Shown: positions 1-6,486, counted from the first letter of the stretch. The stretch: DNA of 7,258 nucleotides from CAZIRO01 sp964541595 (GCA_964541595.1 CAZIRO010000141.1:1-7258), one strand, 5' to 3'. The notes: generated by a model from the letters alone, not told the origin. Program-made: numbers and translations.

Positions 1-728
1 CTGGAATCACTGACCGCGACAATGATTGCACCGGCTTCCGAGAAGAGTTCCGCTGCATAGCGGCCGGCATTGCCGAAACCCTGAATCGCGACTTTTTTGC
101 CTTCCAGGGTCTCTCCCCGATCCTTCAGGGCTTCCAGGGTCACATACAGGCATCCACGAGAGGTGGCATCGAGCCGACCCAGCGAACCGCCGATCTCGAT
201 CGGTTTTCCCGTTACAACCCCCGGAACGGAATACCCATGATGCATCGAATACGTGTCCATAATCCAGGCCATGATTTGCGGGTTGGTATTCACGTCAGGG
301 GCGGGAATATCCCGTTCCGGCCCGATAAGCAGGGAAATTTCCGTGGTATACCGTCGGGTGAGGTTTTCCAGCTCTCGCAGACTCATCTCTTTCGGATTGC
401 ACACCACACCGCCTTTCGCACCGCCAAAAGGAATGCCGACCACTGCACACTTCCAGGTCATCCACATAGCCAGTGCTTTGACTTCATCAAGTGTGACGTC
501 GGGCGCATACCGAATGCCTCCCTTGGCCGGTCCCCGGGCAACGTTATGCTGCACACGGTATCCGGTGAATACCCGGATCGTACCATCGTCCATTTTGACC
601 GGAAAGTTCACCGTCAGTTCCCGTTTGCATGTGCTCAGCACTTCCCGAAGACCGGGATCGAGATCCATGAGTTCTGCTGCCTGAAAAAACTGCTGGAGCG
701 CCATTTGCCAGGGGTTTTTTTTCGCCAT
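1..728 (-). CDS. gdhA: Glutamate dehydrogenase (Glu/Leu/Phe/Val dehydrogenase family), C-terminal part outside window
   Basis: Reverse-strand reading frame open from base 728 to the window edge, about 242 residues of a family usually about 410-430 long, so only the N-terminal 55-60 percent is here. The family interconverts glutamate and 2-oxoglutarate plus ammonia in the cytoplasm, using NAD(H) or NADP(H). Visible hallmarks: the dimerisation/substrate domain with [13 protein letters not shown] (about residues 66-78), K93 in MTWKCAV, the catalytic lysine K105 in PFGGAKGG, and APDVN with D145. The Rossmann domain begins with [11 protein letters not shown] (about 213-223). The start at 728 is supported by GGAGG (735-739) six bases upstream. 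The cofactor cannot be told because the discriminating region lies near or beyond the edge. Paralogous leucine or phenylalanine dehydrogenases are less likely given the [10 protein letters not shown] and APDVNT pattern. The reading frame shows no disruption. Confidence 0.95.
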   Translation of the reverse strand, partial: MAKKNPWQMALQQFFQAAELMDLDPGLREVLSTCKRELTVNFPVKMDDGTIRVFTGYRVQHNVARGPAKGGIRYAPDVTLDEVKALAMWMTWKCAVVGIPFGGAKGGVVCNPKEMSLRELENLTRRYTTEISLLIGPERDIPAPDVNTNPQIMAWIMDTYSMHHGYSVPGVVTGKPIEIGGSLGRLDATSRGCLYVTLEALKDRGETLEGKKVAIQGFGNAGRYAAELFSEAGAIIVAVSDS

Positions 729-773
729 GATTTGCCTCCAGTGCGGGAATCAGAAATATGCGGGTTACATTTC

Positions 774-802
774 ATTATACCACATCCTCAGCGGAGAAAA
801 AC
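774..802 (-). promoter_or_regulatory. Extended -10 promoter for glutamate dehydrogenase
   Basis: On the reverse strand a perfect TATAAT (774-779) is preceded by TGG (780-782), giving the extended -10 form TGnTATAAT. The -35 position, 17 bases further upstream, reads only GTTTTT (797-802), which is weak, as expected where an extended -10 is used. The transcript would start near base 767, leaving a leader of about 38 bases before the ATG at 728. The motif is seen directly; promoter activity is inferred. Confidence 0.6.
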
Positions 803-806
803 TCCG
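792..806. repeat. Small inverted repeat over the gdhA -35 region
   Basis: CGGAG (792-796) and CTCCG (802-806) are perfect inverted arms around AAAAA. The repeat sits on the -35 region of the glutamate dehydrogenase promoter, so it could be an operator half-site pair, but the arms are only 5 bases and may be chance. Confidence 0.25.
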
Positions 807-1040
807 TGCCGGAGAAATCTGCAACGTTGCGCGCATTTTCTCCATTACCACTGTCTGGACGGTACCGTTGCTGACGCAGCAGGCACAGCACTGGTATCAG
901 ACAAAAGGGGGAGCCAGCACCCATTGAAAGGGCCAACGGAGACAGCTGGGAATGGTGTTTGTGGGAGCGCGGCAGATGCATCGCGTTCGCATAGCCGGAT
1001 CGGGGCAACTCCATCAGAGGAATGCCGGGGCACCATATTC
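807..1040. other. Intergenic region without a convincing gene
   Basis: Between the divergent promoters of the gdhA-like and YhfC-like genes. Reading frames here are short, lack good ribosome binding sites and encode arginine/serine/proline-rich peptides of no family I recognise. The only structure I see is three spaced phrases with a GGGGCA core (997-1007, 1024-1034 and, just beyond, 1047-1058). They resemble the GGGACA-type words of the repeat element at 7165-7258. Confidence 0.5.
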
Positions 1041-1069
1041 TTGCGAGCAATGGGGCATCACCCTATCAT
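1041..1069 (+). promoter_or_regulatory. Probable sigma70 promoter for the YhfC-like gene
   Basis: TTGCGA (1041-1046) and TATCAT (1064-1069) are separated by 17 bases, matching the consensus at 4 of 6 and 5 of 6 positions. Transcription would begin near 1076, giving a leader of about 185 bases before the ATG at 1261. A competing TTGAAA at 1137-1142 has no good -10 partner. Activity is inferred. Confidence 0.5.
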
Positions 1070-1233
1070 GACATGGGAGGAGAGCCATTTCGTGGGGGGT
1101 CGTGGACAGCTCGATGGATGATCGCCAGTGGGATGGTTGAAACGCATTGAGTGGACATTGTGCATACGGCCAGAACGAGTTCTCCAATCATCAAGTCTCT
1201 CTACCAGGCCGGTCTGCTGCAAGCGAAACCTTC

Positions 1234-1258
1234 CGATTGCTCCGAACGGGAGAAATCG
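1234..1258 (+). promoter_or_regulatory. Hairpin sequestering the ribosome binding site of the YhfC-like gene
   Basis: Two arms pair: CGATT (1234-1238) with AATCG (1254-1258), and CTCC (1240-1243) with GGAG (1249-1252). They are separated by one G-A mismatch and closed by a five-base loop, giving nine base pairs. GGAG is the Shine-Dalgarno sequence of the ATG at 1261, so folding would hide it. The complementarity is directly visible; a regulatory role (temperature, ligand or ribosome dependent) is inference. Confidence 0.5.
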
Positions 1259-1260
1259 AC

Positions 1261-2052
1261 ATGAGTCCTGTGTATTTGCTTTCAGGCGCGGGTATGATTC
1301 TCGTCGGGTGGGGAGCAGTCGTTCTCTGGAAACGTCACTATCAAGTACCTTTTGCATTCTTTGCATGGGGCACTGCCGCGTGGACGATTGCCGTAAGCCT
1401 CAAATACGCGGTGGCCATTCTTATGAAAACTCCGGTGGAAACCTATGTTCGCGGATCGTTCCCACCGCCCATCGCTGCTCCCGTGCTATGGGTATACATT
1501 GGCCTGCTCACGGGAATTTTCGAATGCGGTGTGGTGCTTTTGATTGTCCGATGGGTATCCAGAATTCGACAAGCCAGGTGGGAAGAAGCCGTTGCCTTTG
1601 GGATGGGGTTCGGTGCCATTGAAGCGATCCTTGTTGGTCTGGGTTATTCTGGCTTCATTCTTCTGGTACTTTTCATGCCTGAACGTCTCCCTGCGGGAGT
1701 GATCAAGATGGTGGGGGAAATTCCGGATTCGCCCTGGCCGTTCATACTACCACCTGTAGTTGAGCGAATCTCCGCGTTGCTGATCCACGCTTTTACATCA
1801 TTATTGATCATTTACTCTGTCATTGTCACACGCTGGCGGTGGTTCTGGTTTGCATTTCTTTGCAAAACGGCGGTGGACGCTTTCGCAGCTTTTCTCCATA
1901 TTTCGTACGGAATCGAGAATCTTACACTTCAGGCATACTGGTTGGTAGAGTTCGTTCTCTTTGTGTTTGGATGCATCGGAGCCTGGATAGCATGGACGTT
2001 TCGCCTACAGTGGAACATGGTGCAACTCAATGAAAACACAGGAATTTGTTAA
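1261..2052 (+). CDS. YhfC-family (CPBP-clan-like) intramembrane metalloprotease homologue, possibly inactive
   Basis: A 263-residue, very hydrophobic protein with about seven or eight membrane spans (roughly 3-23, 30-53, 69-97, 110-139, 160-190, 193-213, 223-247). The pattern of conserved segments matches the YhfC family (formerly DUF2324): GIFEC (85-89), GMGFGAIEAILVG (114-126), VVERISALLIHAFTSLL (166-182) and WFAFLCKTAVDAF (196-208). The family is predicted, not well proven, to be membrane metalloproteases. As I recall the family, the second Glu of the FEE motif, the His of GxGHGGIEA and the His of HxxxD are usual; here they read C89, F117 and K202, while E88, E121, H176 and D206 remain. 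The frame is open back to 1147, but the start at 1261 is chosen because GGGAG lies 8 bases upstream and a membrane segment follows at once. The ABC exporter follows in the same direction 228 bases later. Confidence 0.7.
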   Translation: MSPVYLLSGAGMILVGWGAVVLWKRHYQVPFAFFAWGTAAWTIAVSLKYAVAILMKTPVETYVRGSFPPPIAAPVLWVYIGLLTGIFECGVVLLIVRWVSRIRQARWEEAVAFGMGFGAIEAILVGLGYSGFILLVLFMPERLPAGVIKMVGEIPDSPWPFILPPVVERISALLIHAFTSLLIIYSVIVTRWRWFWFAFLCKTAVDAFAAFLHISYGIENLTLQAYWLVEFVLFVFGCIGAWIAWTFRLQWNMVQLNENTGIC

Positions 2053-2115
2053 ATGGGCGTACATTTCTGGCAATATGGACCACCGGGTTGACCCACCCTG
2101 CCGCTGACCGCAGGA

Positions 2116-2144
2116 TTGACCGTCGGCGTGTTTGCGCTTATAAA
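2116..2144 (+). promoter_or_regulatory. Strong sigma70-type promoter for the ABC exporter
   Basis: TTGACC (2116-2121) and TATAAA (2139-2144) are spaced by 17 bases, each matching the consensus at 5 of 6 positions. Transcription would start near 2151, leaving a leader of about 130 bases. A second TTGACC lies 28 bases upstream (2088-2093), and CGGTCAG occurs twice in the leader (2159-2165 and 2188-2194, approximately). The promoter suggests the exporter is expressed independently of the YhfC-like gene. Confidence 0.65.
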
Positions 2145-2280
2145 ATGAAACCGTATTCGGTCAGCAACGGTGGAATTTCAAATCAGCGGTCAGTAGACCG
2201 GGCGGTTCTTGCATTTGCACGCCTCCCGTCGCGCTGGATGTGGCCTTCTCATGCAGCATCGCTGATTCGGCCGGAGTTAC

Positions 2281-4080
2281 ATGGAAATGTTCCGCTCCAC
2301 TCTGGAGTTTCTACAGGATCTCATCCGCTGTCAGGGTCCCCGGTTGTGGTTCTGGTGGGGACTGACGGTGCTTCTCGGGTTCAGTGAGGGGGTCGGTCTG
2401 ATCTTCCTGGCGCCCGTTCTTCACTTTCTGCAATTGACCGAACCGGGCAGTGTCTCTTTCCAGATCGTTCATACGCTTGATCGATGGATCGCCGGTATTG
2501 GGGGGCAACTGACCCTGGGTGTGGCGTTGTTCGGTTACGTCCTCGGGATGGGGATGTACAGTGGCATCCAGTACGTTCAGGCGACACTGCGCGCCCGTAT
2601 GGGACAGCGGTTTCTCGTGTACTTCCGAAGCCGGCTGTACCGGGCGGTTGCGCGCATGGACTGGCTGTCATTTACGCGGCAGGTTCGGGGGGACATCGTT
2701 CAGATCCTGACGACCGAAATGGACCGCATCGGGATCGCCGTCTGGCACCTGTTGCATACGGTTGTGTCGGCCATGATGGCCGCGGTATACCTCGTATTCG
2801 CCGGTTTGATTTCATTGCCGATGACCGTCGGTGTCCTGAGCACAGGCATACTGCTGGGACCGGTGCTGCATCTCGGATTGCGCCGTTCACGCCGCTGGGG
2901 AGACCAGTGGGTGGACGCTTACCGTCAGGTACACCGCGTCATTCAGGCCCATCTGGATGGTATGAAACTCATTCACAGTTACGGTCTGCAGGAACAGCAC
3001 GTCCGATATTTCGAACGAACGATTCAACGGATGGGCGAGATCTATGAACGGGTCACCCGGTGGCACCGTGGCATCGCGATCGGCATCATGTGGGGATCAG
3101 CGCTCCTCGTGGCGATTCTGTTATATACAGGACTCGCCATCTTTCGCCTGCCGCGAGCCGATGTGCTGATCCTGGTATACCTGTTCTTCCGGTTACTGCC
3201 ACGTGGATTTGCCATCTATCAGGGCCTGCAGGAATGGGTCCATCACCTGCCGTCCTATACGGAGGTGCGACGCGTGGAACAGTGGGCGCTGCGTCACGCT
3301 GTTTTCACCGGGCAAGCCGATCCGATGCCTCCGCTTTCCCGATCCATTCGCCTGGAGGCCGTCACTTTTGGCTACCGCCAGGAGCAGCCAGTGATCCACG
3401 ACCTGTCCATAGAGATTCCCGCAGGTCAGATCACGGCCATCGTCGGACATTCGGGAGCGGGCAAAACCACGGTGGTGGACATCATCATGGGACTCCTGCG
3501 GCCCTGGACGGGCACCGTATGGATCGACGGTATTCCGTTGACCGAACGGACCTGCCGGTCCTGGCAACAACAGATCGGATATGTGCCCCAGGACCCCGTA
3601 CTGTTCCACGACACCATCCGCGCAAACCTGCTGTGGGCCCGCCCGGACGCAACGGAAGATGAACTCTGGCAGGCACTGGAAGCCGCTGGCGCGGATTTCG
3701 TACGCCGGCTGCCGGAGGGACTGGATACGCGCGTCGGCGACCGGGGTATCCGGCTGGCGGGTGGTGAACGTCAGCGAATTGCCCTGGCACAGGCTCTTGT
3801 ACGTCGGCCACGGTGCCTGATCCTCGACGAGTTCACCAGCGCACTCGATAGCCTGACCGAAACGAGAATCCTGGATACCATCCAGCGCCTGCGGGGGACA
3901 ACCACGATCGTGATGGTCACGCACCGGATCCCATCGGTCCGTATCGCCGACCGTATTTACGTACTGATGAACGGGCGGGTGATGGAAACCGGTACGTGGA
4001 CGGAATTGACCGGCCGGTCACATAGCCGATTTGCCGGGATGCTGCAACAGTTCCTACCGGAAGTGACAAAAGAAAAGTAA
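2281..4080 (+). CDS. ABC exporter half-transporter (fused permease and ATPase)
   Basis: A 599-residue half-transporter of the exporter type, expected to dimerise in the inner membrane and pump a lipid, peptide or drug-like substrate outward using ATP. The permease half shows six spans at about 21-50, 77-96, 153-177, 179-200, 265-288 and 293-316. The ATPase half carries Walker A GHSGAGKTT (389-397), Q-loop Q437 in YVPQDP, signature LAGGERQR (492-499), Walker B CLILDE with catalytic E517, D-loop SALD and switch histidine H548, so it should be active. The signature has Ala where LSGGQ has Ser, and Glu for Gln (the latter common). The start at 2281 has GGAG four bases upstream; the ATG at 2287 with ten-base spacing is equally possible. 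The last codons and stop lie in a 7-base repeat tract (4061-4081). The substrate is unknown; the YhfC-like neighbour hints at a peptide or envelope role, but that is inference. Confidence 0.93.
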   Translation: MEMFRSTLEFLQDLIRCQGPRLWFWWGLTVLLGFSEGVGLIFLAPVLHFLQLTEPGSVSFQIVHTLDRWIAGIGGQLTLGVALFGYVLGMGMYSGIQYVQATLRARMGQRFLVYFRSRLYRAVARMDWLSFTRQVRGDIVQILTTEMDRIGIAVWHLLHTVVSAMMAAVYLVFAGLISLPMTVGVLSTGILLGPVLHLGLRRSRRWGDQWVDAYRQVHRVIQAHLDGMKLIHSYGLQEQHVRYFERTIQRMGEIYERVTRWHRGIAIGIMWGSALLVAILLYTGLAIFRLPRADVLILVYLFFRLLPRGFAIYQGLQEWVHHLPSYTEVRRVEQWALRHAVFTGQADPMPPLSRSIRLEAVTFGYRQEQPVIHDLSIEIPAGQITAIVGHSGAGKTTVVDIIMGLLRPWTGTVWIDGIPLTERTCRSWQQQIGYVPQDPVLFHDTIRANLLWARPDATEDELWQALEAAGADFVRRLPEGLDTRVGDRGIRLAGGERQRIALAQALVRRPRCLILDEFTSALDSLTETRILDTIQRLRGTTTIVMVTHRIPSVRIADRIYVLMNGRVMETGTWTELTGRSHSRFAGMLQQFLPEVTKEK

Positions 4081-4203
4081 CGTGAGGCGACGATGGATGC
4101 CAGGGTTGGACCTTCGTCACTTTGCACTTTTCCACACATTCGTTTCCCTCTTGCCACTTCCCGCGTCACTCTTCTCCTCGTCGCGATTGCTTTTCTCGTC
4201 ACT
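4061..4203. repeat. Degenerate 7-base repeat tract between convergent genes
   Basis: From 4113 to 4203 the plus strand can be read as thirteen 7-base units in one register: TTCGTCA, CTTTGCA, CTTTTCC, ACACATT, CGTTTCC, CTCTTGC, CACTTCC, CGCGTCA and so on, ending CGTCACT. A matching tract on the other strand, AAGTGAC, AAAAGAA, AAGTAAC (4061-4081), forms the 3' end of the exporter gene. The region separates the convergent exporter and DUF1122-like genes. I see no rho-independent terminator with a T-run. AAGTGAC (4061-4067) and GTCACTT (4116-4122) are inverted copies that could pair. Confidence 0.5.
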
Positions 4204-4934
4204 CATGGTGCTTCTCCTGCGTCATTTGCCTTCAACAGATCTCGCACGCGGTCCAGCACGGATGGGGATTCCATCAGCCACCGATGGCCCCGAGCAACCG
4301 CATTCTGGATGATCACATCCCGCGGATCCGGATGCCGGGCAAGGAAGGTCTCCACATCCCGGGTAAAGGCCTGATGTATTTTCAGTGCGTGCTGCCAATC
4401 GTGGGCCTGATTGATCTGTAATTTGCGCGGGCCCTCGTGTCCCCCTTCAGAAATATACCAGTCGCGAATCGTACCGACGATACCGCCCATGTATGCCCAG
4501 AACCCGATCGGCGTCAGCACCGGCGGTACCTGTCGGATCAGCCCCATCATGGTTTCGTGATGATCAGCACTTTCGTATTCGACAGCCACGTGTCCGTCCG
4601 GGGGGATGATCTCCGACCAGATCCGGAACAGCGCAATGGACGCCGCATCGTTCAGCATCCAGACCCGGTTGCAGTCCGGACATGTTCCCGAGGGGTGATA
4701 CGCCAAATCCGCCCAGGGTGCAATCCAGCGGCTGCCGAAACTGTAAATGCCCCAGAATACCGGCGGTTCAATCGGGGCGTGCTCCGCATGGACCCACTGG
4801 ACGCGGAATCCTCGCCAGCCGGAGAGTTTCAGGGGTTTCCAATCCGTGATCCGCAGGGCGCCGTCCGCATCCACGCCCAGATCCCGGGCGGATACCTGTG
4901 CAAACCGCGCAAGCGGTATACCCTCCAGCGGCAT
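4203..4934 (-). CDS. DUF1122-like protein of unknown function
   Basis: A 243-residue soluble protein with no signal peptide or membrane span. The central part, VAVEYE (116-121), ETMMGLIRQVPPVLTPIG (127-144) and DWYISEGGHEGPRKLQ (158-173), matches my memory of DUF1122, an uncharacterised family often found in thermophiles; this needs a profile search. A CPDC pair (85-88) could be redox-active or bind metal with partners elsewhere. Residues after about 176 look like an extra helical C-terminal region. The start at 4934 is backed by AGGGGG (4943-4948) eight bases upstream. No strong promoter is seen in the 317 bases between it and moeB, so read-through from the moeB promoter is possible. It is convergent with the exporter gene. 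A molecular function cannot be given from sequence. Confidence 0.8.
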   Translation of the reverse strand: MPLEGIPLARFAQVSARDLGVDADGALRITDWKPLKLSGWRGFRVQWVHAEHAPIEPPVFWGIYSFGSRWIAPWADLAYHPSGTCPDCNRVWMLNDAASIALFRIWSEIIPPDGHVAVEYESADHHETMMGLIRQVPPVLTPIGFWAYMGGIVGTIRDWYISEGGHEGPRKLQINQAHDWQHALKIHQAFTRDVETFLARHPDPRDVIIQNAVARGHRWLMESPSVLDRVRDLLKANDAGEAP

Positions 4935-5070
4935 GATTCAAGCCCCCTGCACGTCAGGTTTCCGCTCGTCACTTCTTTTACGTCAACTCTCACTTCCCGG
5001 AATCAGGACGGGAAATGGGACACCGTGGGTGCCCATTCGGCCATGCGACATCCCTGTCCCATGCGATGCC
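4935..5070. other. Spacer upstream of the DUF1122-like gene with repeat words and a hairpin
   Basis: No gene is visible. The words TCACTTC (4968-4974) and CTCACTTCC (4989-4997) belong to the same vocabulary as the tracts at 4061-4203 and 6592-6619. TTCCCG (4994-4999) and CGGGAA (5009-5014) form a perfect 6-base-pair stem with a 9-base loop. No T-run follows on either strand, so a terminator call is not supported. Confidence 0.4.
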
Positions 5071-5182
5071 CCGTCCCTTGTCTTTCGTCTCCCGTCCCGG
5101 ATACCTGACACCCGAAACCTGAGACCTGACACCTGACACCTGGAACCTGACACCTGGAACCTGACACCCGGGACCTGAGACC
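5071..5182. repeat. Array of sixteen in-register 7-base repeats
   Basis: Read on the plus strand in steps of seven: CCGTCCC, TTGTCTT, TCGTCTC, CCGTCCC, then GGATACC, TGACACC, CGAAACC, TGAGACC, TGACACC, TGACACC, TGGAACC, TGACACC, TGGAACC, TGACACC, CGGGACC, TGAGACC. The last twelve units all end in ACC and five are exactly TGACACC; the first four share a central GTC. There is no insertion or deletion across 112 bases. It resembles the short tandemly repeated heptamers known from some cyanobacteria, without sharing their sequence as far as I can recall. Its period of seven is not a codon multiple, and the reading frames through it encode only periodic low-complexity peptide. Confidence 0.9.
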
Positions 5183-5194
5183 GGTGGCCACCGG
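5181..5194. repeat. Perfect 14-base palindrome next to the heptamer array
   Basis: CCGGTGGCCACCGG reads the same on both strands. Its right half CCACCGG (5188-5194) can also pair with CCGGTGG (5208-5214), and GGGGA (5202-5206) with TCCCC (5216-5220), giving competing hairpins about 35-70 bases beyond the moeB stop codon. These may act in transcript end formation, but there is no T-run. Confidence 0.6.
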
Positions 5195-5244
5195 CACACC
5201 AGGGGATCCGGTGGTTCCCCTATCCCATTGCCTGTCTCGATCTC
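5192..5244 (+). repeat. 53-base dispersed repeat, copy A
   Basis: This stretch matches the reverse complement of 7206-7258 at 45 of 53 positions without gaps; the shared blocks include CGGCACACC, GGATCCGGTGGT and TCCCATTGCCTGTC. It lies just after the heptamer array and just downstream of the moeB stop codon. With copy B it forms an inverted pair around moeB and the abrB-like gene. The identity and function of the element are unknown. Confidence 0.8.
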
Positions 5245-5251
5245 GGTCTCT

Positions 5252-6403
5252 TCAATACCGGGGCATCCGGGGATCCACCTGATCCGCCCAGGCGTCGATC
5301 CCGCCGTACATGCTCTTGACCCTGCGGAATCCCCGTGATGCCAGAATCTGTGCGGCCATCAGGCTGCGTCCGCCCTTATGGCAGTATAGAATGATTTCCT
5401 TGTCCTTGTAGGGTTCAAGTTCGTGCAACCGGGTCACGAGTTCGGTCAGCGGGATCAGTTTGGCACCCTCGATACGCGCAATCTCATACTCAAAGGGTTC
5501 TCGAACATCAATGAGGACCACGTCATTGCGGGATTCTTCCAGGCGCAGTTTCACATCAACGGGATTGATCTGCAGATCGGCATATGCAGCCTCATCTACG
5601 GAGGGACGAACACCGCAGAACTCCTCGTAATCAATGAGTTCTGTAACCGTCGGGTGGTCCCCGCAGACCACACAGTTCGGATTGCGGCGCAGTTTGACTT
5701 CCCGGAACATCATTTCCATCGCATCATAGAGTAATAACCGGCCGATGAGCGGTTCTCCACTGCCGACGATCAGTTTGATCGTTTCGGTAGCCTGGATCAG
5801 GCCAATGATTCCCGGAAGGACACCGAGTACACCCCCTTCCGCACAACTCGGCACCAGACCGGGCGGTGGCGGTTCCGGAAAGAGGCATCGGTAGCACGGA
5901 CCCTCGCCGGGTTTGAAGACGGTGACCTGACCCTCGAATCGGAAGATCGATCCGTAGACGTATGGTTTGTTGAGGAATACGGAGGCATCGTTCGTGAGAT
6001 AACGTGTGGGGAAGTTGTCCGTACCGTCGATGATCACATCGTAATCCCGCAGGATATCCATTGCGTTTTCGGATGTCAGTCGCACCGGGTAGGTGTGCAC
6101 GGTGACATCCGGGTTCATCGCTTCCAGACGCTCTTTCGCAACGTCCACTTTCAGGCGTCCGACGTCCCGGGTCGTAAACAGGACCTGGCGCTGCAGGTTC
6201 GATTCGTCCACGCGGTCGAAGTCCACGAGTCCGAGCGTACCGACGCCGACCGCGGCGAGATACATGGCGATCGGGCAACCCAGGCCGCCGACCCCGATGA
6301 TCAGTACTTTACTTTCCAGCAACCGTTGCTGACCCCGCAGGCCAACTTCCGGCAGGATCAGATGGCGGCTATACCGTAAGTACTGTTCTTTGGTCAGGCT
6401 CAT
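5252..6403 (-). CDS. moeB: MoeB/ThiF-type adenylyltransferase fused to a rhodanese sulfurtransferase domain
   Basis: A 383-residue cytoplasmic E1-like enzyme. Residues 1-250 are the adenylyltransferase: nucleotide-binding GVGGLG (37-42), DFDRVDESNLQRQ (61-73) with its arginine, the DGTDNFPTR block (126-134), two zinc-ligand pairs C170/C173 and C244/C247, and C187 in PSCAEGG at the conserved cysteine position. Residues 285-383 are rhodanese, with catalytic C341 in the loop CHKGGRS. Such proteins adenylate the C-terminal glycine of a small sulfur carrier (MoaD, ThiS or similar), and the rhodanese domain can supply the sulfur. This fusion and length are a known architecture. GGGGGG (6411-6416) lies seven bases before the ATG at 6403. 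No moaD, thiS or moaE gene is in the window, so the carrier is unknown. All active residues are present. Confidence 0.95.
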   Translation of the reverse strand: MSLTKEQYLRYSRHLILPEVGLRGQQRLLESKVLIIGVGGLGCPIAMYLAAVGVGTLGLVDFDRVDESNLQRQVLFTTRDVGRLKVDVAKERLEAMNPDVTVHTYPVRLTSENAMDILRDYDVIIDGTDNFPTRYLTNDASVFLNKPYVYGSIFRFEGQVTVFKPGEGPCYRCLFPEPPPPGLVPSCAEGGVLGVLPGIIGLIQATETIKLIVGSGEPLIGRLLLYDAMEMMFREVKLRRNPNCVVCGDHPTVTELIDYEEFCGVRPSVDEAAYADLQINPVDVKLRLEESRNDVVLIDVREPFEYEIARIEGAKLIPLTELVTRLHELEPYKDKEIILYCHKGGRSLMAAQILASRGFRRVKSMYGGIDAWADQVDPRMPRY

Positions 6404-6439
6404 TGTACGGCCCCCCAGCGATCAGCATTGCAGATATGC

Positions 6440-6486
6440 ATGGCGCACCGGGCCATCAACCGGTCCAGGGGTGCGAACCGCGCCAT
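6440..6486 (-). promoter_or_regulatory. Mutually exclusive stems in the moeB leader
   Basis: In the roughly 120-base leader, GCGCCAT (6480-6486) is complementary to ATGGCGC (6440-6446), and GGTGCG (6470-6475) is complementary to CGCACC (6444-6449). The two pairings share 6444-6446 and so cannot coexist. Such alternative stems can act as a switch, but the pairing is short and regulation is inference. I do not recognise it as the molybdenum-cofactor riboswitch. Confidence 0.3.

Noticed and set aside
237..1121. Long plus-strand open frame (294 residues) opposite gdhA
   Set aside because: It lies antisense to the clearly recognisable glutamate dehydrogenase, has no family resemblance and no ribosome binding site; a shadow frame.
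2046..2387. 113-residue frame between the YhfC-like and exporter genes, considered as a peptide precursor
   Set aside because: It runs 100 bases into the exporter in another frame, lacks a ribosome binding site, and contains the exporter promoter; no leader-core pattern.
4081..4202. Rho-independent terminator between the convergent genes
   Set aside because: No GC-rich hairpin followed by a T-run was found on either strand.
4117..4206. A 29-residue reverse-strand frame overlapping the DUF1122-like stop by ATGA
   Set aside because: The overlap looks like translational coupling, but the peptide (charged, low complexity) comes wholly from the 7-base repeat tract and has no recognisable family.
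5071..5182. CRISPR array
   Set aside because: Units are 7 bases with no spacers; nothing resembles repeat-spacer architecture and no cas gene is present.
4990..5199. Reverse-strand frames encoding repetitive QVSGVR-type peptides
   Set aside because: The repetition is produced by the 7-base DNA array; no start signal and the same pattern appears in two overlapping frames.
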